Positions 23,899-35,300 of a stretch of DNA of 64,000 nucleotides are shown in pieces. Origin of the DNA: Acytostelium subglobosum LB1. Its lineage: Eukaryota > Evosea > Eumycetozoa > Acytosteliales > Acytosteliaceae. The stretch lies in NCBI RefSeq assembly GCF_000787575.1, contig NW_012236512.1, positions 446,511 through 510,510 of the forward strand, read 5' to 3'. A program made the position numbers and the translations under genes. The notes below the pieces were generated by a model that was not told where the DNA came from, searched no databases, and was given only the letters and a program-made list of their open reading frames with translations. Numbering within the stretch: the first letter of the stretch is position 1; each line of letters begins with the position of its first letter.

Positions 23899-25671
23899 TC
23901 AATTAATAAACTTCTTTATGACCTTAAAGATAATCAGCCGGAATCGTTCCGGATGGTATGGATGGTGGTCCTTGATCAGATCACCTCGCTGGTACACCAT
24001 TCTCCGATATCTTTGATCTGATGAAGCATACAACTGATGAGACCTATTATTATAACATTCAAGATGTATAGTTCCAACACATGGAAATATTCGTCTCAAT
24101 CTCTGTAGGTGGGCCTGAGCTGAATCTCCATCCTCCACCTCATAACAACGCAGATGAAGTGAGCGCAGCTTGATGTTGATGTTGATGTTGGACATCTGCT
24201 CCATTTGATCTACAGTGAAGTAATCAATATGCATGGCTTCGAGACATGGATGAGCGATGAGTTGAGATATGTTCAACTCCAATGTCTCTGTTGAATATAC
24301 GCATAATGTACGCAACTTGGGGACACAGGCCAGGTCCAGTATTTCGGCTGGTCGTCTGATTGTGAGCTTTGTGATGGAGCCCGGTATCCATTGCGCCATC
24401 GTCTCCAAGTCCTGTCTGAATGCAAAGCCCAGCTTGAGAGTGGCCAACAAGTCGGGCAATGTGCCACGTTGCAACTCATGCTGGAATGAGTCTCCAAGCT
24501 CGAGATGAAGTAGTGACGCGGGGAACACCGGATGATCTTGATCGAATGAGTGTCCCATTGATAATGAGATAAGTGACCTGGGCAAGACCCCTTGTAGTAT
24601 GGCCTGATTGAACTCAATTCCAAACGAGAGAGTGTGGAGTGAGGCAGGGAGGACACCAGGCTCAATAGGCTTGTTGAAGAGGTCGCCGAATCTTAGGGTC
24701 TCGAGCGAGTTGGGCAGGACATCTTGGGCGATCCTTTGATTGAATGTGTTTCCAAATGTCAGCGATCTGAGGGCTGGTGGGAGTGCCCGCACATAGATCA
24801 CCTGATTAAAGTCAACTCCAAGTGTCAGGTTGGTGAGTGAAGCTGGAATGCAAGACACACCATCAGCATGCTGTTGATTGAGTGTCATTGTTTGAAGTGA
24901 TGATGGAAGAGATCCAGGTGTGATATGACCCATTATTGATACATTGATCAGTGATCTAATCGATGTTGCTGATGACAATGCATTGATGTCTAGCTTGCAC
25001 GTCGATAGATGTGTGAGTGATGCTGGCAACTTGCCCAACTCTAGCACGAGGTAGTAGTGTGGATTGAATGTGAGACTTTGAAGGGACTGTGGCAGCGTGT
25101 CCAGATTGATCGGTTGGTTAAAGTCACTTCCAAACTTCAGACTGATCAGTGCTCGAGGCAGTGCCTCAGTGTTTGTGCGAGTATTGAAGTGATATCCAAA
25201 GGTTAACTTGGTGATCGAGTGTGGAAGTGAGCCTTCAAATGGGGATGACTTGGGTGTGCCACTCAATCCACGGACGATCTTTGATATTAATGATGGTGAT
25301 TGAGGTTGAATAATATCAATTGGTTGATCATAGTCCTGACCGAATTCGAGGCATGTAAGGGATGGCGGGAGTGAACCAGGCATAATGTATTGATTGAAAC
25401 TGTCACCAAACACCAAGGTGAGCAATGTGTTTGGTAGCCAACCTTGTTTGAATGGGCTGTTGAACTGGTCATTGATCAACAACACTGTTGTAGTCTGTCC
25501 TCTTTTCTTGTCATCCTTGTTGTTATTGAACAGTGGCAACTTGGAGAAATAGTTGTCAAGCAATGTCATCATACTCTTTGATGTGAGACATAATGATATC
25601 ACATCAAATGTATCATATTCATACAGATAATGTAATATCTGTTTGATAATATATCTTGGAATATGTTCCAT
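23899..25671 (-). CDS. F-box/FNIP-repeat protein 2
   Basis: Single exon, 590 residues. An F-box-like start (IPRYIIKQILHYLYEYDTFDV) at residues 4-45 is followed by FNIP repeats from about 70 to 430 (FNQPINLDTLPQSLQSL, FNKPIEPGVLPASLHTL), then an LRR-like C-terminal cap (LRSLHLRCYEVEDG) and a final basic helix. Role by family: SCF adaptor. It ends 264 bp from the convergent GID4 stop. Confidence 0.88.
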   Translation of the reverse strand: MEHIPRYIIKQILHYLYEYDTFDVISLCLTSKSMMTLLDNYFSKLPLFNNNKDDKKRGQTTTVLLINDQFNSPFKQGWLPNTLLTLVFGDSFNQYIMPGSLPPSLTCLEFGQDYDQPIDIIQPQSPSLISKIVRGLSGTPKSSPFEGSLPHSITKLTFGYHFNTRTNTEALPRALISLKFGSDFNQPINLDTLPQSLQSLTFNPHYYLVLELGKLPASLTHLSTCKLDINALSSATSIRSLINVSIMGHITPGSLPSSLQTMTLNQQHADGVSCIPASLTNLTLGVDFNQVIYVRALPPALRSLTFGNTFNQRIAQDVLPNSLETLRFGDLFNKPIEPGVLPASLHTLSFGIEFNQAILQGVLPRSLISLSMGHSFDQDHPVFPASLLHLELGDSFQHELQRGTLPDLLATLKLGFAFRQDLETMAQWIPGSITKLTIRRPAEILDLACVPKLRTLCVYSTETLELNISQLIAHPCLEAMHIDYFTVDQMEQMSNININIKLRSLHLRCYEVEDGDSAQAHLQRLRRIFPCVGTIHLECYNNRSHQLYASSDQRYRRMVYQRGDLIKDHHPYHPERFRLIIFKVIKKFIN

Positions 25672-25818
25672 GTTGCTAACTTAATTGATGATTGAGTGCA
25701 CTGAAATTGATGATCATGATGTCACCTACAACAAATCAAAATCTCACACTTTGATCAATCAGATAAAGTTCAAGTCGAGTCGAACGACAGATATATAACA
25801 ACAACATCAACAACAAAT

Positions 25819-26014
25819 ATGTTGGGTATAAGGTTGTCCACACATGGTGTATCAACAGCCCTCAGGGCACTTCGATATCAATCATTGGTTGGCTCATCAT
25901 CATCATCAACATCACTTCTTCAGTTGAACAATCACAAGACATACTACCCCTACTTCTGCACATCCTCAAGTACAACTACAACATCATCAGATGTTTCTAA
26001 TGAACAACAACATG

Positions 26015-26045
<31 letters not shown>

Positions 26046-27845
26046 TCTTAATCAACTCAACAATACTACAACAGCATATCGTATATTACGATCAAAGTTA
26101 TTCATACCAATGCAGAAGGATAAACCAACTGATAGTGAAATGATCAAGAGTCATCTGTTGATGGAAAAGACTGGCATGGTTAGAAAGGTATGTTATGTTG
26201 TCAACCTTGACGTCGTCATCAGCACTCAAACTAACACATACTTGACCAGGCTGCATTGGGAATGTATATGAACCTACCATTGGCACACAGGGTCTTGGAG
26301 AACCTTACACGAATCATTGACGAGGAGATGATGAACATTGGCGGACAAAAACTATCAATGCCCAAGCTACTCACCAAACAACTTTGGGAGAAGACCGGTC
26401 GATGGGAGTCATCAGGAGACGAGGTATGTCCATGCCCCCACACCCACTGGAATAATCCCACTCACCCAATCACTCAATCAATCACATTCCAATCAATGTA
26501 GTTGATTAAGGTTAAGGATAGAAGAGGCGATGAATACTGTTTGGCACCAACACACGAGGAGATATTCACTGATGTGATCGCGAATGAGAGATTACCATCA
26601 TCAAGCATGCCAATGTTATTGTATCAGATTGGCGATAAGTATCGTGATGAGATCAGGCCAAGATTCGGCCTGCTTCGTTGCCGCGAGTTCTTGATGAAGG
26701 ATATGTACACATTCGATCGCACGCCAGAGGAGGCCGAGGCAACATATGAGATTGTAAAGGGCGCCTATCATCGCATCTTCTCGCGACTGGGCGTCAAGTA
26801 CATATGTGTCGCGGCCGACTCGGGCAACATTGGTGGCTCGCTCTCACATGAGTTCCAGATCATTACGGACGTCGGCGAGGACGACGTGATCACATGCTCC
26901 AGCTGTGACTACGCGGCCAACGTCGAGAAGGCCGACGGCATCGCACACGTCAAGTACGATCCAACCTGCTCGATCGTTCAATCATTGGCCAAGGTCAAGT
27001 CCAATGAGGGTGCGCTCGCCATCGCTTCAGTGTGGACGGCCGCGGCGGACAAGGCCAACCTCTACTCTGTCAAGCCATACTTCAAGGACATTGGAGTGTT
27101 CGAAGAGATCACCAAGGAACAGATGTTGGCGCTTGACCCAAGCGTACCAGTGCAGACATTCATCGACGAATCAATCAAGGGCAACCAGAAACTGTTGCAC
27201 AACGTCTTCAAAAACAACCTCCCCGACGACGCCATCACTGGACGCTTCAGGAGCGCCACTTCGGGCGACCTATGTGTGCAGCCATCATGCAATGGAGGCA
27301 CATTCATCAAGAAGCGTGGCATAGAGGTGGGCCACATCTTTTACTTGGGCACAAAGTACTCCAAGCCACTGAACGCAGAGTATCGTAACAAAAATGGCGA
27401 GAGCGTGCCCATGGAGATGGGCTGCTATGGCATTGGAGTCAGTCGTCTGATGGCCGCACTCATCGAGTCCCACCACACTGAGGAGCAGGGCATCGTATGG
27501 CCACTACAACTGGCGCCATACAAGGCAATCATCCTACCCAACGCCAACAAGGCCAATGATACCAATCTGCACCGCGCCACATACTTGTACGACATCTTGA
27601 TGCGTGAGCCACTGTTGAGGAATCAGATATTCATCGATGATCGTCTGGACGTGCAATTCCCGCGACGTATCAAAGAGGCCACACTCATTGGCGTGCCATA
27701 TCTCATCTTTATTCGTCCAAACAAGCATCAGAATGAAAAAGGAGAGGTGGAGGACGAGTACGAACTAGTGGACCGCAGGACTGACGAGAAGTCTATATTC
27801 ACAATCGTGGAACTATTGTACTTCTTCAGATTCAAGCTTCAATAA
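25819..27845 (+). CDS. Mitochondrial prolyl-tRNA synthetase (bacterial type)
   Basis: Read as join(25819..26187, 26250..26423, 26502..27845), 628 residues. An Arg/Ser/Gln-rich leader of about 90 residues looks like a mitochondrial presequence plus linker. Class II synthetase signatures follow: LGMYMNLPLAHRVLEN (motif 1 area), CLAPTHEEIFTDV, RDEIRPRFGLLRCREFLMKD (motif 2), CSSCDYAANVEKAD, and GCYGIGVSRLMAALIE (motif 3), then the C-terminal anticodon-binding domain. It charges tRNA-Pro. The bacterial INS editing domain seems shortened between motifs 2 and 3. The start at 25819 is the first ATG after an AT-rich leader. Confidence 0.93.
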
Positions 27846-28115
27846 ATGGACATTAATGGAGAAGATTGAATGATTGAACGAATGAATGATGGGATGGATG
27901 GTCGTGCATCACCTCTATCCCTCTCGCTCACTCTTTAATAACTTATGATTATGGTTGGTAGAAGTACAATATTGATTGAATGAATTATGGGATGGATGTC
28001 GCTAAACTATGATACTCCAGTGTTTGTGATGACCCTGCCAAGAGGTCAATGATGTTGTTGGAGGACATGTGCATAGAGTTGAGATGGATTGAATGGATGG
28101 ATGGATGGATGAGGC

Positions 28116-31100
28116 CTATGATGGTATGTTACGCTTTGGTGGAAGTGGTTTGTTGTTGCTGGTGAGTGGCGGAGACTGGACTGCTGGAGGCGAGACTGGA
28201 GGCAGTGTCGGCAGCGGTCTAGTCGAGCCTTGTTGAGGCGATCCACCACCAGTCGCGGGTGATGATGTTAATGATGGAGATGATGATGTTGGTTGAGGTG
28301 GAGTTGGTCGAATGATTGGTTTGTAGGGTGGTATTACAGGTGGGATGGTCTTCTTGGTGGGCAACGATGTGTCATCCTTTGGCGTCATATTGTTGGCCAT
28401 TGGAGCTGCAGACACATCTGTGGTGATTCGAGTTGGGAGGGTTGAATGTGATCGCGAGACCATTGGTGCAGAGTTCTTGAGAGCTGCCATTGATTTGGGG
28501 AACGCTATGCCACCACCCTGTGGGCGTGGAGGGATTGAGGGTAAGTTGGGTGATGTTGCTGATGTTGCTGGCTCGGCTGGCGCAGGTGTTGGTGCTGGTG
28601 TAGGTGCTGGTGCTGGTGTTGGAGTTGGAAGTTGTCTAGGTTGTGGTTGTGGAGGCTTCTGAGACTGATGTGTTGGTGAGGAAACAGGCGATGGTTCTTG
28701 TTTGAAATGATCTGGTTTCTTTGGTAGAGGAGGTGGTGCGACTGCTGGAGGTCTTTGTGCTGGGATGGGCTTGTCCGCAGGTTGAGTGGATGGGAGAGCT
28801 GGCATAGTTTGTTGACGAACGAGTGGTGTGATCTTTGGTACCGCCTGGGTGGGAGCTAATGGGGCAGTGGCTGGTGCTGGTGCTGGTGATGGTACTGGAG
28901 CTGGTGCTGGAGCAGTTGCCTTTGGAGTAGGTGTGATCATTGGTCGAGGTACTGTGGCTGGAGCTGGTGTGACGATTGGTGCTGGTGTTGGTGCTGGTGT
29001 GGTGATTGGTTTAGGTACAGGTGTTGGCGATGTCGGTGCCAGAGATGGGGATGTCGCTTGAACTGGAGAAGCTGGAGTTGTCTTGGGTTCAGTGACGAGA
29101 TGTAGTGAAGACTTTGAAGAGGGTGGAGGTGGTGGCAAGGGCTTGGCTGGTACAGCCATGTTCTTGCTAAGTGATGAGGATGTGGAAGTACGCGCCAGTT
29201 GCTTGGCGGTGGCGTCAGATGATGGGATGCTAGGCGTGTCCAACAGCTTCTCGTACTCCTTGTTGAGCGCGTCTTGGTAGGGCTTGGTCAGCTGCTGGAT
29301 CTCAGTCAGCCACTCCATCTTTTGTTCATACGAGTCGCAGACTAGTGTGAACTTCCTGCCCTCGCGACCCACCTGTGCAATGTCGATCGTATTCCTGAAT
29401 GTGCCAAAGTTTCTGTCCTCATTGTCCGTGATGGTCGTTGAACCAATAACAAACAATGTCTCCAACTTGATTGATTTCTTGTCCTTCTTTGTCCTCATTA
29501 TTATATCATTGAACAAATAATAATGACTCTTGCCTGATATCTTATCCTTCTCCTCTGTCAGCTCCTTCAAAGTGTCCTCCCTGATCAGATAACGAGTCGG
29601 TGTCAAGAAGTCGAATTTCTAAGATTGATTGATCAGGTGAGTGTGTTAGTGATTGGAATGATTCCAGTTGTGATTGAGTGATTGAATGAGTGGACCTGGA
29701 ACATACCTCTGTTGTCTCTAGTTTCTCGTGGATTTTGTACATCTTGTGCTGCACCTCAGCCTTCCTCTTGTTCTCGTTGACGGTGATGACGGTCTCTTGA
29801 ATCTTGTCGTATGCCTCCTCGAGTGAGGGGATGTCTGGATGCGCTGGGTCACTGTTCTTGATCAGCTCACGGAGCAACAGGGGGTATTTACAAAGTCGCT
29901 GGATGGGCTTGATCAGGAAGCTGTCCAGATGGTTCTGGCGACACTCGGGCATCGCCTGCTTCTCGTCCAAGAACTGCTTGAACACTGGGCTCTTCTTGAT
30001 GCACTGCTGCAGATGGTCGTGCGACACCTGCTGGTTGGCGCAGTACGACGAGTAGATCTTGAGGTAGCCGGCTAGGTACTTGAAGCACGGGCCCACCGAC
30101 ATGCCCTCGTTGGCTTTGGCCATCTTCTCGAGGTCGGCCAGCAGTACCTCGTTGACATTCATCAGCATTTGAATGTTGGAAAAGATCAAGCTAAAGTCTT
30201 TGTCCACGAGTAGCTTGCTGTCGCGCAGTGGCGCCAGGATGACGTGGACGATCACACGCAAGTCGGCAATGTAGTCTTTCTCCGTGTTGATGATCTCGTT
30301 GATAACCTTGTTCCTCATCTTGGTGTCGCCCTCCTCGGGCAGCACATTCTGATGCACGACGGGAGCAAAGGCACGGGTCACCTTGATGATCACCTCCTTC
30401 TTGTCTCCATTGCTGCCAGTGGTCATCGTTGTGGACACGCCAATCACGTCATCGGCTGCCGCTGGTGCAGGCTGTGCGGATGATGCTGGGGCCGTGTCGT
30501 CGGCTTCGCTGCTGTTTGAGTCCATGTCGTCTGATTTGGGATCGGCGCCACCATTGCTGCTGTTGTCATCGCGGATGTCTTGAGAGAGGCGGCTTGGTGA
30601 GGATGACGCCGCCAGGTTGAGCGAGGATGTGGCAGGCGACGAAGATGACACATGTGGCGAGGTGGGCGGTGATGAGATGACCATGTCGCCCGAGTCTGGT
30701 CGCGACTTTTTGTTGAGCATCAGCGACGACGAGGAACCGCTGCTCTTATGATTGCTACCCAGCTTTGACTTGAGCTGCTTCTGTTTATCCTTCTCCTCCT
30801 TCTTCTGTCGCTCCTTCTCTATGCGGTCCTGCTCCAGCTTGTCCTTCTCCTCTTTCTTTTGTCGCTCCTTCTCCTCGATCTCCTCGCGCTTTAATCGCTC
30901 CTTCTCCAGCTTGTCATGCTCGATCTTCTCCTTCTCCTCGCGCTTCAAGCGTTCCTTTTCCGACTTGTCATGCTCGATCTTCTCGCGTCGCTGTCGCTCC
31001 TTTTCCAATTTATCCTGCTCGGCTTTTTCCTTCTCCTCGCGCTTTGCACGCTCTTTCTCTTCCTTTTCAATTCGTCGCTGGTCCTTCTTGGATGCTGCGG

Positions 31101-31314
31101 ATGACTTGTTGTTGTTGTTCTTTTCGCCCACGCCTACTCCACTGGCGATATCATCGTCATCTGCTGCCAAATCATCTGATACGGCAGACTCTGTTGTTTC
31201 CTTGGCTGATGGTGGTTCAACACTTGAGTCTGTGGAAGTCTTCAAAGTGGTAGCATCAGTGTTTTCGCCACTGGTTCCACTTGACGCTTGGTCAACCTCT
31301 ATTTCCACGCTCAT
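28116..31314 (-). CDS. RhoGEF with DH-PH module and proline-rich tail
   Basis: Read as complement(join(28116..29618, 29707..31314)), 1,036 residues, phase-0 intron GTATGT-AG between DH and PH. Order: acidic/Ser leader; a highly charged E/K/R-rich helix (about 75-190, EEKERAKREEKEKAEQDKLE); Ser-rich linker; DH domain (about 325-520, INEIINTEKDYIADL, SFLIKPIQRLCKYPLLL); PH domain (about 540-650, SHYYLFNDIIM, FTLVCDSYEQKMEWL); then about 380 residues of Pro/Ala/Thr sequence with PPLPKKP and PPIPPRP-type SH3 ligands. By family it activates Rho/Rac GTPases at the membrane-cortex. Motif IQRLCKYPLLL is canonical for DH. Confidence 0.93.
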
Positions 31315-32378
31315 AATAATTCAATAAGCTTTGGATTGTTTGATTTGATTGATAATAAATAAGTTGTTTGATTGAGGTTGGAGTGATGATGTAAATGATG
31401 ATGAATGATATGATGACCTGTTGAGTCTATGTTTGATCGCCTGACTGACTGGCTGAATGACCCTGACACAGGTAACAATGTTCGTTGCAACGGATGGCGC
31501 GTCGATTGGATATGGCGCGTGTAGAGATAAGAAGGGACTTGGTGTCTGTGCTGCCGAGTGATTGATTGGTTGGGTGGGTGGGAAGTTAAATATGGCTTGT
31601 TTGTTTGTTTGTTTGATTGTTGGTGTGTTTGTTTGATTGGGGGTTGAGTATGATTGATTGGTGGATTGAGTGAGCAGTGATTGAGTGTGTACACAATGGT
31701 GTTTGATTGAATGATTGATAGTTATTTGTTGTTGTTGTATGTGTATGTATATATTTTATCTGTTGTTTAGGATTGTGAGGATCGTCACACATCTAATTTA
31801 GTGTCTATCTGTACTATGTTTTTGTTAACCAACAAACAATAAATCGCTTTTTGACCATTTTTTTTTGATATATATTTTGAAGGACTAACCCATCTTGTGG
31901 GCAGACCCACGATAACCTGATAGCGATTAATCATGAGATTCACCCCCCCCCTGATCAAAAATAGATCGAAGGTGATTGTGTTGTGTGGGGCAGTGTTTTG
32001 TTTGGCCCTAACATTGACCCATAAAGTGAGGTTGGTGGTGAGCCGATTCCGATGACATTACATGTTGGCATTGACAACATCAATTCAATAGAATTGATTG
32101 ATTGAATGAATGAGAATGAATGTTTATTATACATACAAGTTATATAGAAAGAATAGATAGATAGGGGATGGAATGGATGGATTGATTGATTGGATTGATG
32201 GATGATACAGTGAGGTCCAACTAGGGACACACATTAATAAAGTTAATATTACGCATGTCTGTTATGACATGTGTTGTGTAAGTTGAATGAATGAATGAGT
32301 GATGATGAAGTGTGTGAATGAATCGGTAGCTTGGTAGGGTTGTGGTCGTAGTCTTGGTCGTTGGGGTTGTCGTCTCTT
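31315..32378. other. Intergenic, 1 kb
   Basis: Between the RhoGEF start and the splA stop. It contains GTTTGTTTGTTT and TTGATTGG simple sequence, a run of T at 31857-31866, a C8-9 run near 31942-31950 and the element ACCCATAAA at 32017-32025. Several short minus-strand open frames here consist of H/N/Q/S/T and are not credible genes. Confidence 0.6.
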
Positions 32379-35300
32379 CTATCCATAGAAGCCAATGTCA
32401 ACGTTTGATACAGGGATCGGTGCGTAGGAGGACTCACCTTGCTCCTCCATTTCTTTCAGTTGAATGATGATCTGGCGGAAGGTGGGTCTGTTGGCTGGGT
32501 TGGCATCCCAGCAGCTGGCGATCAGTTCCTTCCACTTGGTGCTCGTGGTCATTGGTAGCACGGGACGATAGTTCTCGTTGGCAGCCAGATTGGCCATCTT
32601 CATCGGGTTCATATCCATCTGCTGCAACTCTTTGGCCGTGATCAACTCCCAAAGCACCATCGAGAATGAGTACACGTCACTCTTCTCGCTGTTGGCCTCG
32701 CCAGTGTACACCTCTGGCGCCATGTAGAGGAAGCAGCCAACTGATGCTGTCATGGCAGAGCTCTGCTCCATCTTGAGTCGCGATAGGCCAAAGTCCGAGA
32801 TCTTGCACTTGAAGTCGCTGACCTTGTATGAGTCGCGTGTGTCCAACGGGTTGTCCAGCAGGATGTTGCGTGACGACAGGTCCCGATGCAAAATGGGCGG
32901 CGTCCTGCCGTGCAGGTAGTTCATGCCCTTGGCAATGTCGAGTGCTATCTTTAGTCGAAGCTTGGGATTCAGTTCCAGGATATCAAAGTGATTGTCCAAG
33001 AACTCTCGCAGGCTGCCACCGCCCATCCACTCAATCACAATACATTGCTCGCTGCTGATTGCCGTACATGCACCCAGGAACTGTACCACATTCGGATGTC
33101 TCACCTTACTGCAGTAGTGAGGAGAATTGAGTGTTAGTTAGGATGAGGTCTTGCTTGATTGCTTGGTTGGGGACTCATACCTTAAAATTGACACCTCGTT
33201 TTGGAACATTTCCAGGGAGGACTTGGTCTTGAACTGATCGCGATAGATGGTCTTGATGGCTACATCTGTTTCTCTCCAGTATCCACGTTTCACCTCGCCA
33301 AAGAATCCTTTGCCTAGCACTGGACCAAACTCTAGCTCACTAAAGTCGATCTCATACTCGGGACTAAGACCCAACGAGCTGCTGACACTGTTGCCATCCC
33401 ATGGACTCGAGCTTGAGCTGAACTGTGATAGAGGTGGCTGTGATGACTTGATGATTGAGTTGGGCTTGGGCGATGACGACAACTCGAATGACTGTGGAGG
33501 AGGCATCTCTTGTGATTGGGCCACTGGGGCGCCCCACATTGGCGATGACGTGTGCGTAGGCATCAACGGCGGCAGATTTTGCTGTTGTTGGTGGACGATT
33601 GGCGGTAGGTTGAAGGTTGGACTGTTGCTCCTGCTGCTGCTGTTGCTGGTTTTAATCGACTGTACATTAATGTGCTGCGGCGTGAACGTGTGGAAATGCG
33701 GCCGACTGGACTGCACCTCGAACTCGTCAACCTTCTTGTCCATCAGGTAGCGCACCTGCTCGACTGAGAGCGTCATGGACGTGGGCTGGCGCTCCTCTTC
33801 AAACGGACTATCCTCGCTGGCGCCGATGTTCCTTGAGCGCACACCACCATGCTTGCCACGCTGTTTGTTCGGACTCTCTCCGCCACTGATCGTGCTCCTT
33901 CTCGTGCGGTCTTCCAGCTGGTGTGGAGAGTAGATTTTGACCGGACGAAGTATGCCCTGTGAGTGGGCAATCTCGAAGCTGCCCGACTGTTGGTCGGGCC
34001 ATCGCTTCTTGAGGCGCTCGTCGTCCGAGCTCTCGCTGGTGTTGTCGCTGATCTGGATCGTGCCGCCGCGGTCCTTCCATATCTCGATCATATGATTGAC
34101 GCGCTCGATAATGTCGGCACGATGCGCAAAGATCTCGATGCCTAGCTCGCTCTTGAGATTCTCGATGGTGAACAGCAGAAGATGGCGGCCCTTGATGTTG
34201 TTGTCGCAAAAGACCTTTTGGTACTGGCCCTTGCCAATAGCGTCCAGCCAGACGGCCACGTCGTTGGGTGTCCAGCAGAGGAAGCCCTTGTTGCCTCGAT
34301 CCGGGCCGAGGCTCTCCGTCCAGTACGAAGGTGACACGCCTGGCAGCTGGTCAAAGTTGAACTTGAACGGTGCTGAGAATGATGTGACTGCCATGCCGCC
34401 TAGCAGATGCTTCATCGAGATGGCTGGGTACAGAGGCTTGGCTGTCGGAACTCGCCAGAAGGCCACGCCCAGATACTCTCCGTTGCGTGTGAAGAAGATC
34501 TCGCGAGTCGTGTTGTTGATGCCACAGCCAATGACAACTGGTTCCATGCTGGCCGATGTGAATGTGGGGCCGTAGAGGTCGCCCAACTTGCCGTTGTAGC
34601 CGAACTTCTCGCCCGTGCTACAATAGCCAAACGACATGGGCATGCGTCCGATATGCTTGTCCAGGGGATACTGCGCGTGCGCAAGGCCGATGCTGACGGT
34701 GGACTTCTTGTAAAAGCCCTCAATGTACACCTCAAAGTAGCAGAGCGTCGTCGTCGACGATGGGAACGGCCGGTTGGCAATGGCCGCGCCTGTCTTCTTG
34801 ATGAACTTGGCCATCGAGAGAGTCGTGTCGTCCTTGCAGCTGATTGACGAGCCATAGCGGCGCCACGCCGATGGCGGTTGTCCGTCGACATCCTGGAACT
34901 GCTGTACAAAGGTGAGCTCGTCCGACGAGTTGAGTATCTTGCGTGGCGACGATGACTTGGGCGAGGAAGAAGGCGAAGTGGAGCCGAAAGACATTGAGGA
35001 TGCCAGCGTAGTCGTGTTGCTGGCTGCCGAAGGCAGTGATATACAGTGTCTGTTGGCGGCATTGCTGTTTGTGAAGCTGTTGGGATGGAGGCTGCTGTAG
35101 TTGGGCGGCGGGATTGAGTTGGAGGAAGAAGATGACAGTGATCCGTTGGACGATGAGTATGATGACAGCGAGGAAAATGAACTGATTGGAGCGCCTGCGC
35201 CAGGCAGGGAGTAAGAGTGTGGGGAAGCTGCGCGTATTGGCGGTAGTGGGACGTGCTCGAGTGACGAGAGCGAGGGCATGGACTTGGACGGGAAGATCGT

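Noticed and set aside
28345-29061. Plus-strand Gly/Ala/Val-rich ORFs
   Set aside because: Antisense shadow of the Pro/Ala-rich tail of the RhoGEF.
30752-31327. Plus-strand ORF of Ser/Phe/Cys repeats
   Set aside because: Antisense of the charged E/K/R helix of the RhoGEF; no domain.
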